From Phytophthora colocasiae (lineage: Eukaryota > Oomycota > Peronosporomycetes > Peronosporales > Peronosporaceae), in NCBI GenBank assembly GCA_018806915.1, contig JAGKQI010000105.1:4030001-4094000 (forward strand): a DNA stretch of 64,000 bases. Reading direction: 5' to 3'. Under the pieces are notes generated by a model that worked only from the letters and a program-made list of their open reading frames with translations, did no database searches and was not told the DNA's origin. Positions within the stretch are counted from its first letter, which is position 1. Each line of letters opens with the position of its first letter. Of the stretch, positions 9,790-20,208 are shown one piece after another. Position numbers and translations under genes: made by a program.

Positions 9790-10210
9790 TGCAGCGGGGC
9801 TGCGTAGGTGTGCACGGCACAGAGGAAGTTTAGTTGACTCGTAGAGTCCTGCTTGCAAGGCACTAGCCTTCGGTTCTATACAAGAACCAAGTAGTCCACT
9901 AAATACGGGACTCACAGAGTCAGTGTCCCTATAACAAAGGACTAACACTAACTATGTAAAATGCAAACTGATTTTTATTGACTTTATTGCCCTAATCCTA
10001 AATGTAACGGATTTAGTATCTAACATACTAAATCCTAATCAAAATGCAACGTGAGGCTCTGAGGCCATCTACGTATCTACTCGTGTGTGCCACACCATTA
10101 TGTACCCACATAAATGTATCATGAGTGTCACACACTATTATGTACCCACATAAATGTATCCACGTGTGTCACACACCAACGAGAAACATTCGTGTAACAT
10201 CCCCGTTACA
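9790..10210 (-). repeat. 3' LTR of gypsy copy 2
   Basis: 421 bp; shown on the plus strand it begins TGCAGCGGGG and ends CCCCGTTACA. It contains two near-identical copies of a segment with TATGTACCCACATAAATGTA, about 47 bp apart. It looks identical to 16931-17351. Confidence 0.95.
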
Positions 10211-10222
10211 CTCTCCCCCACC
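10211..10222 (-). other. polypurine tract of gypsy copy 2
   Basis: On the minus strand GGTGGGGGAGAG directly precedes the 3' LTR. Confidence 0.85.
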
Positions 10223-11121
10223 AAGATTCCGGATACCGTATCCGGAAAGTGTAAACACACGACGCGATTATCGGCCGATGGCCACGGCACCTTGCCTTGC
10301 GCGGACGGCGCTGTCTCTCGTGCGTGTTACACGCCTCCGTACGCGACGCCACTTGGTACACACTTGGGCCCAATGCTTACCAAGCATAGGAGCCTACTGG
10401 CTCGAGTCAAGGGGCTCTACGGGCATGGAAAGAAGGCCACAGGTGGCGTATCTATGATACTACTGGATCAGTGATCCACAGGGCAAGCCTTCCAAGCTAC
10501 CAACGGTTCCACGAACCACACAGCAGTGGGGCCCACTCGCTTCACAGTTAATGTGACCCTCGGATGAGCACTGTGTGCAGGGCTTGATGCCCAAGTTGTC
10601 CTTGAAGCAGGCGCAAGCGCCACTATGTGTCACAGACACTGTGTCTTGCAAATACACGTGCTCAGCACAGTCGTAGACACGACAACGAGCACCAGACAGC
10701 TAAGCTGTCGCTCAGGAGGAGCTTACCTACCTCCTACTGCTATGCAGCATGCGGGGTCCAATGCATTGGCATCCCTGGCACCCACAGTGCCTCATGACAT
10801 AGTCATACCCATTGAACGCTTCTAGCGTCAGTTGATCGGATAGAATCCGTTTCCATCACCACTTGTCGCTTAGACCGAACGTCATTAAGACGGTTGTTCA
10901 TCACGAACCATCTTCGCTTCATGATCGCGAAGCTCCGGGCCATAGGCCAGTGTTGTTAAAGGGTCATAGACCCTTGAAACACGCGCGCGAGGCGCATGTA
11001 GCTCTACTGCACTTGCAGTTTGAGCATTCGATGCCATGTCGACGGCACCGACGTGCTCGCTGCAAGTATTGCAGCTACGGGTCAGAGCCTGAGCTCAGCA
11101 CCGACCCTGTGGACCCCCACC
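10223..11121 (-). other. 3' region of gypsy copy 2 with a cysteine-rich open stretch
   Basis: About 900 bp between the chromodomain stop and the purine tract, unrelated to the matching region of copy 1. In the sense (minus) direction 10460-10687 is open and cysteine-rich: pieces read YDCAEHVYLQDTVS, GACACFKDNLGIKPC and CEASGPHCCVVRG, then stop at 10460. A further cysteine-rich piece (HCGCQGCQC) lies upstream near 10760, in the same direction, separated by stops. This may be the relic of a captured, once spliced host gene. No long antisense ORF is present here, unlike copy 1. Confidence 0.4.
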
Positions 11122-14100
11122 TTAGTGGGAGGTGCTTGGCACCCGGCGACTCCGTCGCACGCCCACCGGGCGGTCCGACACCGGGTGTGCCCGATCATAC
11201 GCGTCAACGACGTCGGGGCAATCCTGCCGTAGTGGCACCTCAAACTCCCACGAGTTCTGTGAGTGAGGGTAACCTCGCCACTTCACCAGATACTGGTTGT
11301 GACCTCGGCGACGACGCCGCGCCATCAGACGATCCGCGTGATAGTGAAGCTCACCTTGCTCATCGAGCAGAGCAGGAGGAGGACGAGCGGTCGATGGGTT
11401 CTCGCGCTGCGAGTGTAGACGCGCTGCATTGCTTGCAGACCACCACGTCGGTCATCCGACCCATCGCTTAGCGACTGGTCTCGAGGAGACCTAGAGTCGC
11501 GGGGACCGGTCTGAGTCGCCTCTGGTGCTGCATCAGCGGGTCTATGACCTCGAGCATCACGTTGCTCCGGATCGACAAGACCTGTTGGTTCGGATGCAAC
11601 CACCTGTGGCTCTGCCACCTGCTGCCGTGCAGCCTTCGTCCGACTCGGCGCCAGCGCCTCAGAACTCACAAGAGCAGGGTCCCGATATGGCTTAAGCAAG
11701 CCCACGTAGAACACAGGATGTGTTCGCATACGCTTTGGCAAGTCAAGCGTGTATACCAGGCCCTTCTTGGCCACGACCGTGAACGGTCCAATGAAGCGCG
11801 GCCGCAACTTCGTCTTGAAGACGGCTGACACTGCGTGTGTAGGCAGGTTCTTAGCGTTTAATAAAACGTGGTCACCGACCTTGAACTCCCACATGTTGCT
11901 TCTGCCTTTGGCATCAGCTTGTTCCTTTTGAACATCTTGGCTTTCAGCCATTGCGTCACGCACACGGCGTAAGACGCTAAGCCTCATCGAGAGGAAGTCA
12001 TCGACTTGCTTGCGAACAGCAAGGGGGCTGACATCAGCAAGCTCGGAGTCGAGCGACGGCACAGCCTCTCCCCCACCAAGCCCAAGGCTACCGCGTGGCG
12101 GAGTGAGCGGGACGCGCGGATGCGCAAGGCCGTTCACGTAGAACGGGGTGAAGCCTGTCGAGGCATGCACCGCGTTGTTCATTGAGAACTCAACGAGAGG
12201 GAGCATAGCGCTCCAACGCTTCGGCGTTTCAGCGCATACGCTGCGGAGGATGTCCTCCAGGACGCGGTTCACGCGTTCAGTCTGACCGTCGGTCTGCGGA
12301 TGATCCGCCGTGGACATGTCCAGTCGAGTGCCAAGCACTTTGAAGACGGACGTCCAGAAGTGACCCGTGAAACGGGGGTCTCGATCCGAGACAATGGTCT
12401 CTGGCAGCCCATGCTGACGGAAGACCCGATCGATAAAGATCGTCGCTGTACCAGCGCCATCGACGGTGTCCGGCACAGCCGATTGGTGAGCCATCTTGCT
12501 CAGACGGTCAACGAAGACCACAACGCCCGTGTTGCCTGCCGTATCCTTCGGCAGGCCAAACACGAAGTCCATACTCATGGACTGCCAACACCCAGAGGGT
12601 ACAGGCAAGCTCGCCAAAGGCGCTGCCGCATGCGGCGAGGGTTTAACCCGCTGACACGTCTCGCACGTGTGCACATATGTGCTGACCCACTTGTACATCT
12701 TCGGCCACCAGTACATGGAGCTCACCGAGCCGTAGGTCTTCTCGCGACCGAGGTGGCCGCTTGTGGGCGTGTCGTGGGCCTCATAGAGGATACGATACTT
12801 CAGGTCCTCATCGTGAGGAACCACCACACGTGGTGGGTCATCCTGACCCGTGCTGTAGTACAGTAGACCGCCTCCCAGGCTATAGCGTTGGAGTCTCGCC
12901 TTTAGGCGTCGTGACAGAGTCACCTTTGAGTCCTTAAACTCATCGCTCCCTAGAGCTTGAAGCAGCGCGACACAAGAGTCGTCCTGAGCGTACGCTGCTC
13001 GAACCATGTCCGTCACGGACGACGTCACCGAGGTGACATGAGATAACTCATAGTCCGGGCGACGTGATAACGCGTCAGCGAGGACGTTCTGCCTTCCAGG
13101 CTTGTACTTCACCTCGAAGTTATACTCCGCAAAGAAGGAGAGCCATCGGGCCATCCTCTGCGAGAGGTGAGGCGACTGCGTCGCTGTGCGTAGTGACGCA
13201 TGATCCGTGTAGATCACAAACGGCTTGGAGCCGAGCAGGTGAACCCTGAATTTGACGAGAGCGTACTTCATCGCAAGTAGCTCCTTGTCATGAACTGGAT
13301 AGTTCTTCTCAGCAGCCTTGAGCTGCCGAGACTCAAACGCAATGACGCGTTCGCGCCCGTCGGCGTCCGCTTGTAGCAAAGCACTGCCGATGGCAAAGTC
13401 CGAGGCGTCACAGACGACGATGAACGGACGATCGGGGTCTGGCAACGCCAGTATCGGTGCCTGAAGCAGGCTATCCTTGATACGAGTGAACGCACTCTCG
13501 TGCTCAGCACGCCATACCCATTCGGCATCCTTCTTAAGGAGATCCGACAGTGGCCGAGCCAACTCAGCGTAGTTCTCGCTGTACTTGTGCAAGTAGTTGG
13601 CCAAGCCCAGCCACTTACGCAAGTCCTTCTGGTTCAAGGGAACCGGCCAGTCCACAATGGCCTTGACTTTTGCTGGATCAGCACGAAGGCCATGCTTCCC
13701 AATGAAGCACCCTAGGAAAGGGATTTCTTCCGCGCCAAAGACGCACTTGTCCGCGTTGGCGTACAACTTGTTGGTGCGCATGCACTCGAGCACTGCTCTC
13801 ACGTGTTCCACGTGTACCTCGACATCAGTCTTCCCGTGCTCCAGCACGACTGTGGACGAACACATCGTCAAAGTACGTCTGTGCGAATGCCCGTAGGGGC
13901 CTGAACAACTGCGTCACTAGACGATTGAACGTTGCAGGCGCATTCGACAGCCCTTGGGGCATGACGAGCCACTCCCAGAGCATACCGCTCGGGGTGCTCA
14001 CCGCTGTAAGCGGAATATCACTGGCTCGCATGAGCAGCTGATAGTAGCCATCGACTAAGTCGACCGCACTGTACATGGTGCAACCCACCATGTTGTTCTG

Positions 14101-15948
14101 AAGAACATCCTTCCTAGGAATCGGCGTCTGCGCCGGAATCGTGGCAGCGTTGAGCTTGTTAAAAGCGTGAACGATACGCCACTTGCCATTCGGCTTTCTG
14201 ACACAGAACGTTGGCGCGGAGTGCGGAGACTTGCTCTCGCGCACGAGACCCGCCGCGTGCTTAGCACGGAAGAAGGCGTCAATGACGTCGCATTGCTCTT
14301 TAGGAAGAGGCCACTGCCGGGTCACGCAGTATTTAGTTCCGGGAACTAAGTCGATCTCGTGACGAACGCCTCGGTCAGGAGGCAGGCCACTCGGTGGTTC
14401 CTTTGAGACAACGTCTCCATATTCCTTCAGCAAGGAGTAGAAGGGATCCGAGGGATTCTTGAGGATCTCCGATCCACTCCTGGCGCTCAGCGCCTTCTTG
14501 ACCTCGGCCAAGACGGACTCGTCAACGAGGGACGATGAGTTTAACTCCTCTTCAGGTCGAACGATGACCACCTCGGCGAGTTCGCCAGCCTTCAAGGCAT
14601 CGCCAAAGTCGGCGAACGACATCTCTTCTAGCTCAAGGAGCTTGTCAACACTCGGCAGTCCGTCCAGCAGGACGCTGCCTTCGGCACTGCCGTCCACTCC
14701 ATCAACCAGAGTGTATAGCTGCCCACAGCCCTCTCGTGCGTTGACACTTGACGTCACGGATGACTCAGACGCAGAGCGTCTCGCCCATAGGGCCTTACGA
14801 CGTCGTCGCCTAGCCGACGAACGTCCACTCGACGGAGTACGTGCCGCTGCACAGGTAATGGCCTTGCCCGGCCCAGTGTCAGTGACACTCAGTGACTGAC
14901 TCGGTCTACCGCCGACGTCACTAGACGGAGTACGTGCCGCCGCACAGGTTTCGGCCCCTTCAGGCCCAGTGTCAGTGACACTCTGCGATCCACTCGGTCG
15001 ACGACCGATACCGCTCAGCGGAGTACGTGCCGCTGCACAATCAATGACCGTAACAGGTCCAGTGTCAGAGACACTCAGCGATCGACTTGGTCCACGACCA
15101 GTATCACTCGACGGAGTACGTGCCGCCCCACAGTTCACGGCCTGGTAAGGCCCGATGCCATCGGCATCCAGTGACGGTCCATGACCGGCGTCACTCGGCG
15201 GATTACGTGCCGCCCCACAGGGGTTACGTGAGCTTTGCCCACACGTTGACTCACTGTCAACCAGCGCTACGCGCTCAACAGGACTGCGGTCCTCGCACTC
15301 GGTGCTGTCCACCAACTCGGACACACCGACTTCCAGCATCATAGCCGACTCGGCTCGATGCTCGCGCCAATAGCGCTTCTGCTTCCTAGCAGAGGTGGGT
15401 TCATGACTCGCCAAAGCTCCACTAGGAGAGAAGTGCGTAGCACCTAAGGTCTTCGACCTCCAATCAATCCATGGCTCGTGGCGCTCCAGCCACGCCATGC
15501 CAAGGATGAGGTCGTACCTCGAATCCAGGTCCAGGACCAAGCAGCGTTCCACGCTATCGAAGTCCAAGAACTTCAGCCGCAGGTCCATGGGGACCTTGGC
15601 CACCGTGACACGGACGCCCGTCGCTAGACGGACTGTGACTGTGTCACCTCTTCGCGCTCGAAGCGCCTCAGCATATTGCTGACTACCTTCAACGGTGGAG
15701 CGTCTGACGTAGTTGCCAGACGCCCCCGAATCGATCAACACGATCCACGGCTTCTCAAAGCCCTTCACGTCCACCTGGACGACCAGCAAGCCCTGCTTGC
15801 TCACACGTTCCGTGTTCAAGAGCACGGAGCTCTTCGGGGCTGAGCCCCAGTGCCTCTCACGCACTGCAGAACTCAGTTCTTCCCCAGTAGACCGCCCCGC
15901 GTCTACTGGGAGCCGGCGATTCACTGCGCAGAGCCCAAAGCGGGACAC
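11122..15948 (-). pseudogene. pol: pol of gypsy copy 2, two frameshifts
   Basis: Same domain order as copy 1. Protease through RT is open from 15948 down to a stop near 13825. RT, RNase H and integrase continue in another frame from about 13850 to 11325. The chromodomain (NQYLVKWRGYPHSQNSWEF) lies in a third frame, 11122-11325. The first break, near 13845, is a single extra base just after the YFDD region, by comparison with copy 1. The second lies in the linker just before the chromodomain. Upstream the pol frame overlaps the gag tail in the -1 frame, as in copy 1. The product would be truncated at RT. Confidence 0.93.
14810..15235 (-). repeat. five 93-bp in-frame repeats in the PR-RT linker (copy 2)
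   Basis: About five units with landmarks (GTACGTGCCGC on the plus strand) near 14838, 14931, 15023, 15116 and 15203, mostly 92-93 bp apart. Each encodes C(A/G)AARTP-S-type units of 31 residues. Copy 1 has about three, so the tract varies in copy number while keeping frame. Confidence 0.8.
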
Positions 15949-16006
15949 GCGACAGGGTTGCGGCCATTCTGGCCGGCGCGCTCTTTGCGCAGAGGGCAGT
16001 TGGGCC

Positions 16007-16873
16007 TCAGGTGTGAGGACTGCCGCATGTATAGCACCGGCGGGTGCTCATACGCTGCACCGCAGCTCGTAGCTCAGCTACCTCATCTTCAGCATAGCTG
16101 AGGTCCATGGGCTCAGGTCCACCGGACCCTGTGCTGCTAGCACCGACCCTCGACAACTTAAAGTTGTGTTCGGCATTCAATGCCACGCTGACAGCATCTT
16201 CGAAGCTGTGGGGGTTCTGACGGAATGTCTCCGTCCTGGCCACGCCAGCTCGTAAGCCTTCCATGAAGACGGTCACGGCGACCACCTCAGGTAGAGGGTC
16301 GGCAGCCATGCCAGCAATGAGCGTGCGCAGCTCTTGGACATAGTCCACCAGATCCTTCTTGCCCTGGCGACAAGCAAGGAAGCGTGACCGCACGCGATAC
16401 GCCTGGTTAGGCGGAGCAAACACTTGCGTGAGCTTGGCCTTTAGCTCGCCCCATGTGGGGAAGGCCGCTTCCACCGACGTCCCAGACGTCAAGGCCCATT
16501 CTCGTGCTCGTCCTTCGAGCTTAGAGATGGCAAACGCAACGCGTTGCCCCTCCAACTGGAGCATGGCGGCCCCCATGGCCATTTCGACCTCTCGGGTCCA
16601 CAAAAGGAGGTTCTCTCCCTCATTCCCGAGGAAGGTCTTCACGCTGAGCGTGACGGGCTTAGCTCTCGGAGCGGGATTAACTCCTTTTACATTCCGCTGA
16701 ATGTGCTCAACGAGAGCGTTCTCGTACGAGGCAAATGCCTCCAGGCGCGCGTTGACGGCCTCCGGCCCTTGAGACGCAAGGTGCGCCGTACCTTCCGGGC
16801 CCACCAAGGACGTAAGCTTGTTAAGCGTGTCCCGCTGACTCGGAGTCAAGTGAGCGTATGCTTCTGGCTCCAT
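16007..16873 (-). pseudogene. gag: gag of gypsy copy 2, broken inside the zinc knuckle
   Basis: The start is ATG at 16871-16873 ([13 protein letters not shown]). Closely similar to copy 1 gag throughout. It ends [11 protein letters not shown] then TGA. A -1 shift at that point restores a perfect C-X2-C-X4-H-X4-C knuckle ([14 protein letters not shown]). No slippery heptamer is present there, so this is read as an inherited one-base deletion rather than programmed frameshifting. Downstream, in the restored frame, a premature TGA replaces part of the tail. Confidence 0.85.
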
Positions 16874-16919
16874 TCTCACAGAGAAACAGTCTTCAACTCA
16901 GGAGTTGAATTGACTACAA

Positions 16920-16928
16920 GTGCTACCA
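16920..16928 (-). promoter_or_regulatory. primer-binding site of gypsy copy 2
   Basis: TGGTAGCAC on the minus strand, two bases inside the 5' LTR, identical to copy 1. Confidence 0.7.
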
Positions 16929-16930
16929 GA

Positions 16931-17351
16931 TGCAGCGGGGCTGCGTAGGTGTGCACGGCACAGAGGAAGTTTAGTTGACTCGTAGAGTCCTGCTTGCAAG
17001 GCACTAGCCTTCGGTTCTATACAAGAACCAAGTAGTCCACTAAATACGGGACTCACAGAGTCAGTGTCCCTATAACAAAGGACTAACACTAACTATGTAA
17101 AATGCAAACTGATTTTTATTGACTTTATTGCCCTAATCCTAAATGTAACGGATTTAGTATCTAACATACTAAATCCTAATCAAAATGCAACGTGAGGCTC
17201 TGAGGCCATCTACGTATCTACTCGTGTGTGCCACACCATTATGTACCCACATAAATGTATCATGAGTGTCACACACTATTATGTACCCACATAAATGTAT
17301 CCACGTGTGTCACACACCAACGAGAAACATTCGTGTAACATCCCCGTTACA
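16931..17351 (-). repeat. 5' LTR of gypsy copy 2
   Basis: 421 bp, looks identical to 9790-10210, followed by target duplication GTGAA (17352-17356). Confidence 0.95.
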
Positions 17352-17728
17352 GTGAATCCTTGAACCATCAATCGTCGCGCTGGACGGTAACGGGATGAGG
17401 TCTCTCAGAGATACGTTCTTCTGAGAGACTTTCCGCCAGAACTTAGGCACTCATCGTCGGGGAAAGTCCGGTGACTAGACAGAGTGTAGTTACCTTCAGA
17501 GTTGTGCACACTCTGAAGTACACTTCTGGTCCTTTGGGCCCCTTTACAGTCAGGCGAAGGTTTATCCACAATCTTCCACAGATGTCGCACGGGTGCGGCC
17601 GCGCCCTTTCGCTTATAACCCATAGTATAACCAATCACATCGTAACGTAATATCCACCTGTCGCTTGAAAATCGGAAATAACATCATGTCATACCCTTGC
17701 GACCGTTCCCTCGGCCTCCCTTGAACCG
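17352..17728. other. repeat-derived DNA beside copia gag, no gene
   Basis: Continues the sequence that was contiguous with 1980 before the gypsy insertions (joined through 9775-9789). It contains a perfect 9-bp hairpin, CTTCAGAGT / ACTCTGAAG, at 17494-17518. Short minus-strand frames here show no recognisable domain. The last part, 17697-17728, still resembles the Gly/Arg-rich end of copia Gag in the same frame, after its stop. Confidence 0.4.
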
Positions 17729-18322
17729 TTATGCGTTAGCGTTCGCCCGGAACGCTTTCTCCGTGGTTTCCTTCTTCTGCAGTCGCTCGTATTCCTTGAG
17801 CAACTTCTCCTTGAACTCGATCAGCGTGATATCCTTCGTGTTCTCCACGATCGACGCGATCAGCTCGTACTCAGGTGGAAGGCTGCTGAGCAGTACCACT
17901 AGCTGCCGCGCCTCGTCCACCGGTTCCCCCAACGTCTGGAGACCCACCACCAGCTCGTCGAAAGCGTCCAGATGCTTCGACATAACCGTTCCTTCCTCCA
18001 TTTTGAACTCGTGTAGACGCCGTGTCATCGCGACACGGTTGTGCAGCGTGGTACGGTTGTAGTACTCCCGAAGAGTGTTCCAAGCGTCCATGGCACGGAC
18101 AGCGGAACGGATCTTCGTCTGGTGTTGCAGCTCGACGCCCTGCGCGATGATAGCCAGTGCCTTGGCGTCGTTCATCAGCCACGCTTCTGTGATCTCGTTC
18201 TCCGGCTTGACGACTTGAACATGAGCGAGCAGCCCCTTCCTGGCGAGCGTCATTCTCATGTTGTACTCCCAGTGGAAGTAGTTCCCACTACCCAGGAGGA
18301 CTTCGGCGCGCTTGGTCGTCAT
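17729..18322 (-). pseudogene. gag: Ty1/copia gag (UBN2-type capsid), truncated
   Basis: 198 codons including the stop, from ATG 18320-18322 (MTTKRAEVLLGSGNYFHWEY). It has the copia-type capsid region: W-x-Y start, AMDAWNTLREYYNR, HEFKMEEGTVMSKHLDAF and LLSSLPPEYE, ending in a Lys/Glu helix (EKLLKEYERLQKKE). A stop at 17729-17731 cuts it before the Gly/Arg-rich linker that normally leads to the zinc knuckle. The knuckle and protease of the probable same element are at 1-690. It begins 48 bp inside the 5' LTR. Confidence 0.85.
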
Positions 18323-18357
18323 GTCTTGAAGCGTTCTTGGAACGGTTGAGCGTGTTG

Positions 18358-18369
18358 CGGCTGTTAACC
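18358..18369 (-). promoter_or_regulatory. copia primer-binding site matching tRNA-Asn anticodon arm
   Basis: The minus strand directly after the LTR reads GGTTAACAGCCG. Its complement, CGGCTGTTAACC, is the anticodon stem-loop of eukaryotic tRNA-Asn (anticodon GUU). Half-tRNA priming from an anticodon-arm cleavage product is known for Drosophila copia, which uses initiator tRNA-Met. Confidence 0.6.
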
Positions 18370-18606
18370 TGTTGGTATTGAGCTTGTGTTGTTGGTGGCA
18401 AATGCCGAAGTGAGTAGATTAAAGTTAGCAAAACCTGTTCTACTCGTCCTGTCCTCCTAGTAGCTTCACCTTGTTGTGTCCTCGTTGTCGCTCGAACTTA
18501 GCCGAGTGTCCTCACAAGTAAGCGTTCCTCTTCTATAGCCAATAGGAGAACGGTTCCGTTGAACCGTTCCAGTGAACCGTGCATGAGACGGTGCACCGGT
18601 CCAACA
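18370..18606 (-). repeat. 5' LTR of the minus-strand copia element
   Basis: 237 bp bounded by the terminal inverted repeats TGTTGG and CCAACA. Internally to it lie the PBS and then gag; externally lies the S74 gene fragment. The expected target duplication would be CATGT (18607-18611), but the partner LTR is left of the window. Confidence 0.7.
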
Positions 18607-18865
18607 CATGTGGCGAAGAGATGAGTTTCCGAGCCGCGACTTTCCCAAAGGCGTGTTCCCTGGCTTTCTGGCCGACGAAGTGAAACAGGTTCTACCGGAT
18701 TTGGTACAGGAGGACGGCGGCGGCTGGAAGTCCCTCAACTACATCGGGATCATCCCCCACCTTGTGCGTGCTGTGCAAGAGCTACAAGGCCAGGTAGAGA
18801 CCACACAGGCGTTGATGGCATACATGCAGCAGCAGCTCGACGCATTATCGGGGAGGAAAGCCTAA
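18607..18865 (+). pseudogene. C-terminal fragment of an endosialidase-type chaperone (S74) protein
   Basis: About 85 codons ending at TAA 18863-18865. The sequence GFLADEVKQVLPDLV ... WKSLNYIGIIPHLVRAVQEL matches the C-terminal half of the intramolecular chaperone (peptidase S74) domain. That domain was first known from phage tail spikes and is also present in eukaryotic MyRF-type proteins. A short helix (QGQVETTQALMAYMQQQLDAL) follows. The 5' part is cut off exactly at the copia LTR, so the rest of the gene lies left of the element or is lost. The catalytic Ser-Lys region expected upstream is not in the window. Confidence 0.75.
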
Positions 18866-19103
18866 AGGAAATCGCTCGTCAATTGTTTTATCGAACAAGC
18901 TTATGTCTCAAGCAGGCAAAAAGTAGTGAGCTGCAAAATTCGATTACCGATCCCGGTCACCTCATTGTTTGGAAAGCTTGTTGTGCTGCAGTGGAAGCCG
19001 CCCGACTACAAACGTGAGTACCCACGAGCAGAACTTTCTAACGAACGGAGAGTTTGGCAAAAAGCTAAATCGGCCGATAGCATCCTACGTGCTCATTAGC
19101 ATT

Positions 19104-20090
19104 TCATTCACCTTGACCATGCAGCACACGATTAACACTTGCAATGTACTCGGGTTTAACTCCACAGCAGCCTCCAACAATTTCAGCACCAAGTTCAATC
19201 CACTGCGAGACAAAATCCACATATCGCTCCACAGCCACATCTGTCCTCATCGCCTGCGGTTGGCTAGACTCCGCTAAAGCCCAATCATCCGGAATAGCTG
19301 TAAGACGGTTACCATAGGCGCCCAACCGCACTCCACGACTGTGCAGCTTTTCACGTATGTTTTCATCGGCATCCAGTTCTCGAAGTGCCTTGCAGATCGC
19401 CTCTGGCTGCGAACAGTTGAAAAGAATCGCTTGCAACTCCATCTCAAAGATGTTCTCCGTAAAACTCAATAGATCTTGAGCAGCATCGCACACGTTCTCT
19501 CCACTTCGAAGACGACCGCAGCTATTCAGTGTGAATGACACCATAACCCCCTCACGCCCTCCAGTTTCACGACCATAAGCCTGCTGCACTCCCAGTAATG
19601 CCATCTTGGCCTCCTGAATCGACGATAGCGTCTCTGCCAAGTAGCAGTCCACAAAAGGCTTCAGTGCAGTCGCGATCATTGTGTACAATCTCACTCCTTC
19701 ATCCACTTCAGGAACTTTGTCGGGTCTGTAGCTCTCTAACAGCGGAGGCAGCGATCCGCAAACCTTCGGCTTCTTTGTCCTGTCGGATAGCGACGTCCAT
19801 CCGTCGCAGGCCTCGCGAGCGATGCGTCCGGCTACAGTAGTGTATTGGACGATTTCTTCATCGCTGAAGCCCACGCCGGGCGTCACACCGTAGTTGTTGC
19901 ATGTGATGAAGTCAGAGCCTGCATTTAGGAACGAAGTGTGCACATCCTGGAGCAAAGAATGGTGCTGCTCGTGCACAAGCGCCGCAGCTGACCAGGTACG
20001 GCGGTCGTCGGGCAACCCGCGAGCAAATAATTCTTCACCGGTACCTCCGTCTAGTAGCAGGACGCATGACGTCCGTCGTGGTGCTGTCAT
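19104..20090 (-). CDS. homocysteine S-methyltransferase
   Basis: 328 aa, ATG at 20088-20090, one exon. Methyl transfer to homocysteine to give methionine, probably from S-methylmethionine or a similar donor; cytosolic. The full homocysteine-binding TIM-barrel family shape is present: LLLDGGTGEEL near the N-terminus, CNNYGVTPGVG around 64-74, SLPPLLESYRPD at 113-124, and the three zinc-ligand cysteines C226 (FNCSQ) and C308-C309 (GGCCG). The length is normal for the family. It is a tandem paralogue of the next gene on the same strand (118 bp apart). Which methyl donor is used cannot be told from sequence. Confidence 0.93.
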   Translation of the reverse strand: MTAPRRTSCVLLLDGGTGEELFARGLPDDRRTWSAAALVHEQHHSLLQDVHTSFLNAGSDFITCNNYGVTPGVGFSDEEIVQYTTVAGRIAREACDGWTSLSDRTKKPKVCGSLPPLLESYRPDKVPEVDEGVRLYTMIATALKPFVDCYLAETLSSIQEAKMALLGVQQAYGRETGGREGVMVSFTLNSCGRLRSGENVCDAAQDLLSFTENIFEMELQAILFNCSQPEAICKALRELDADENIREKLHSRGVRLGAYGNRLTAIPDDWALAESSQPQAMRTDVAVERYVDFVSQWIELGAEIVGGCCGVKPEYIASVNRVLHGQGE

Positions 20091-20208
20091 CGAATAAATC
20101 CTAGATTATCTGAACTTTATCCGAGATTTATCGGTTTCGAAATGGTATTAGCTGACTAGAGCTGCTGGAACTAAGCAGCTTCGACAGTCCTTCGCAAATG
20201 CAATCAAC

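Larger units (their letters stand above)
9790..17351 (-). mobile_element. Ty3/gypsy chromovirus, copy 2, full length, inverted
   Basis: A complete 7,562-bp LTR element on the minus strand. The 421-bp LTRs appear identical by eye, the PBS and purine tract are in place, and the 5-bp target duplication GTGAA is perfect (9785-9789 and 17352-17356). It inserted 15 bp of host sequence away from copy 1, in opposite orientation. Identical LTRs imply a recent insertion, yet gag and pol carry frame lesions. Pol is close to copy 1 through integrase but diverges in the linker and the whole region 3' of pol, so the two represent subfamilies with different 3' modules. Confidence 0.96.

Noticed and set aside
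10863..11471. 202-codon plus-strand frame in gypsy copy 2
   Set aside because: Complement of the chromodomain region; similarity to the antisense ORF of copy 1 follows from the shared chromodomain sequence on the other strand.
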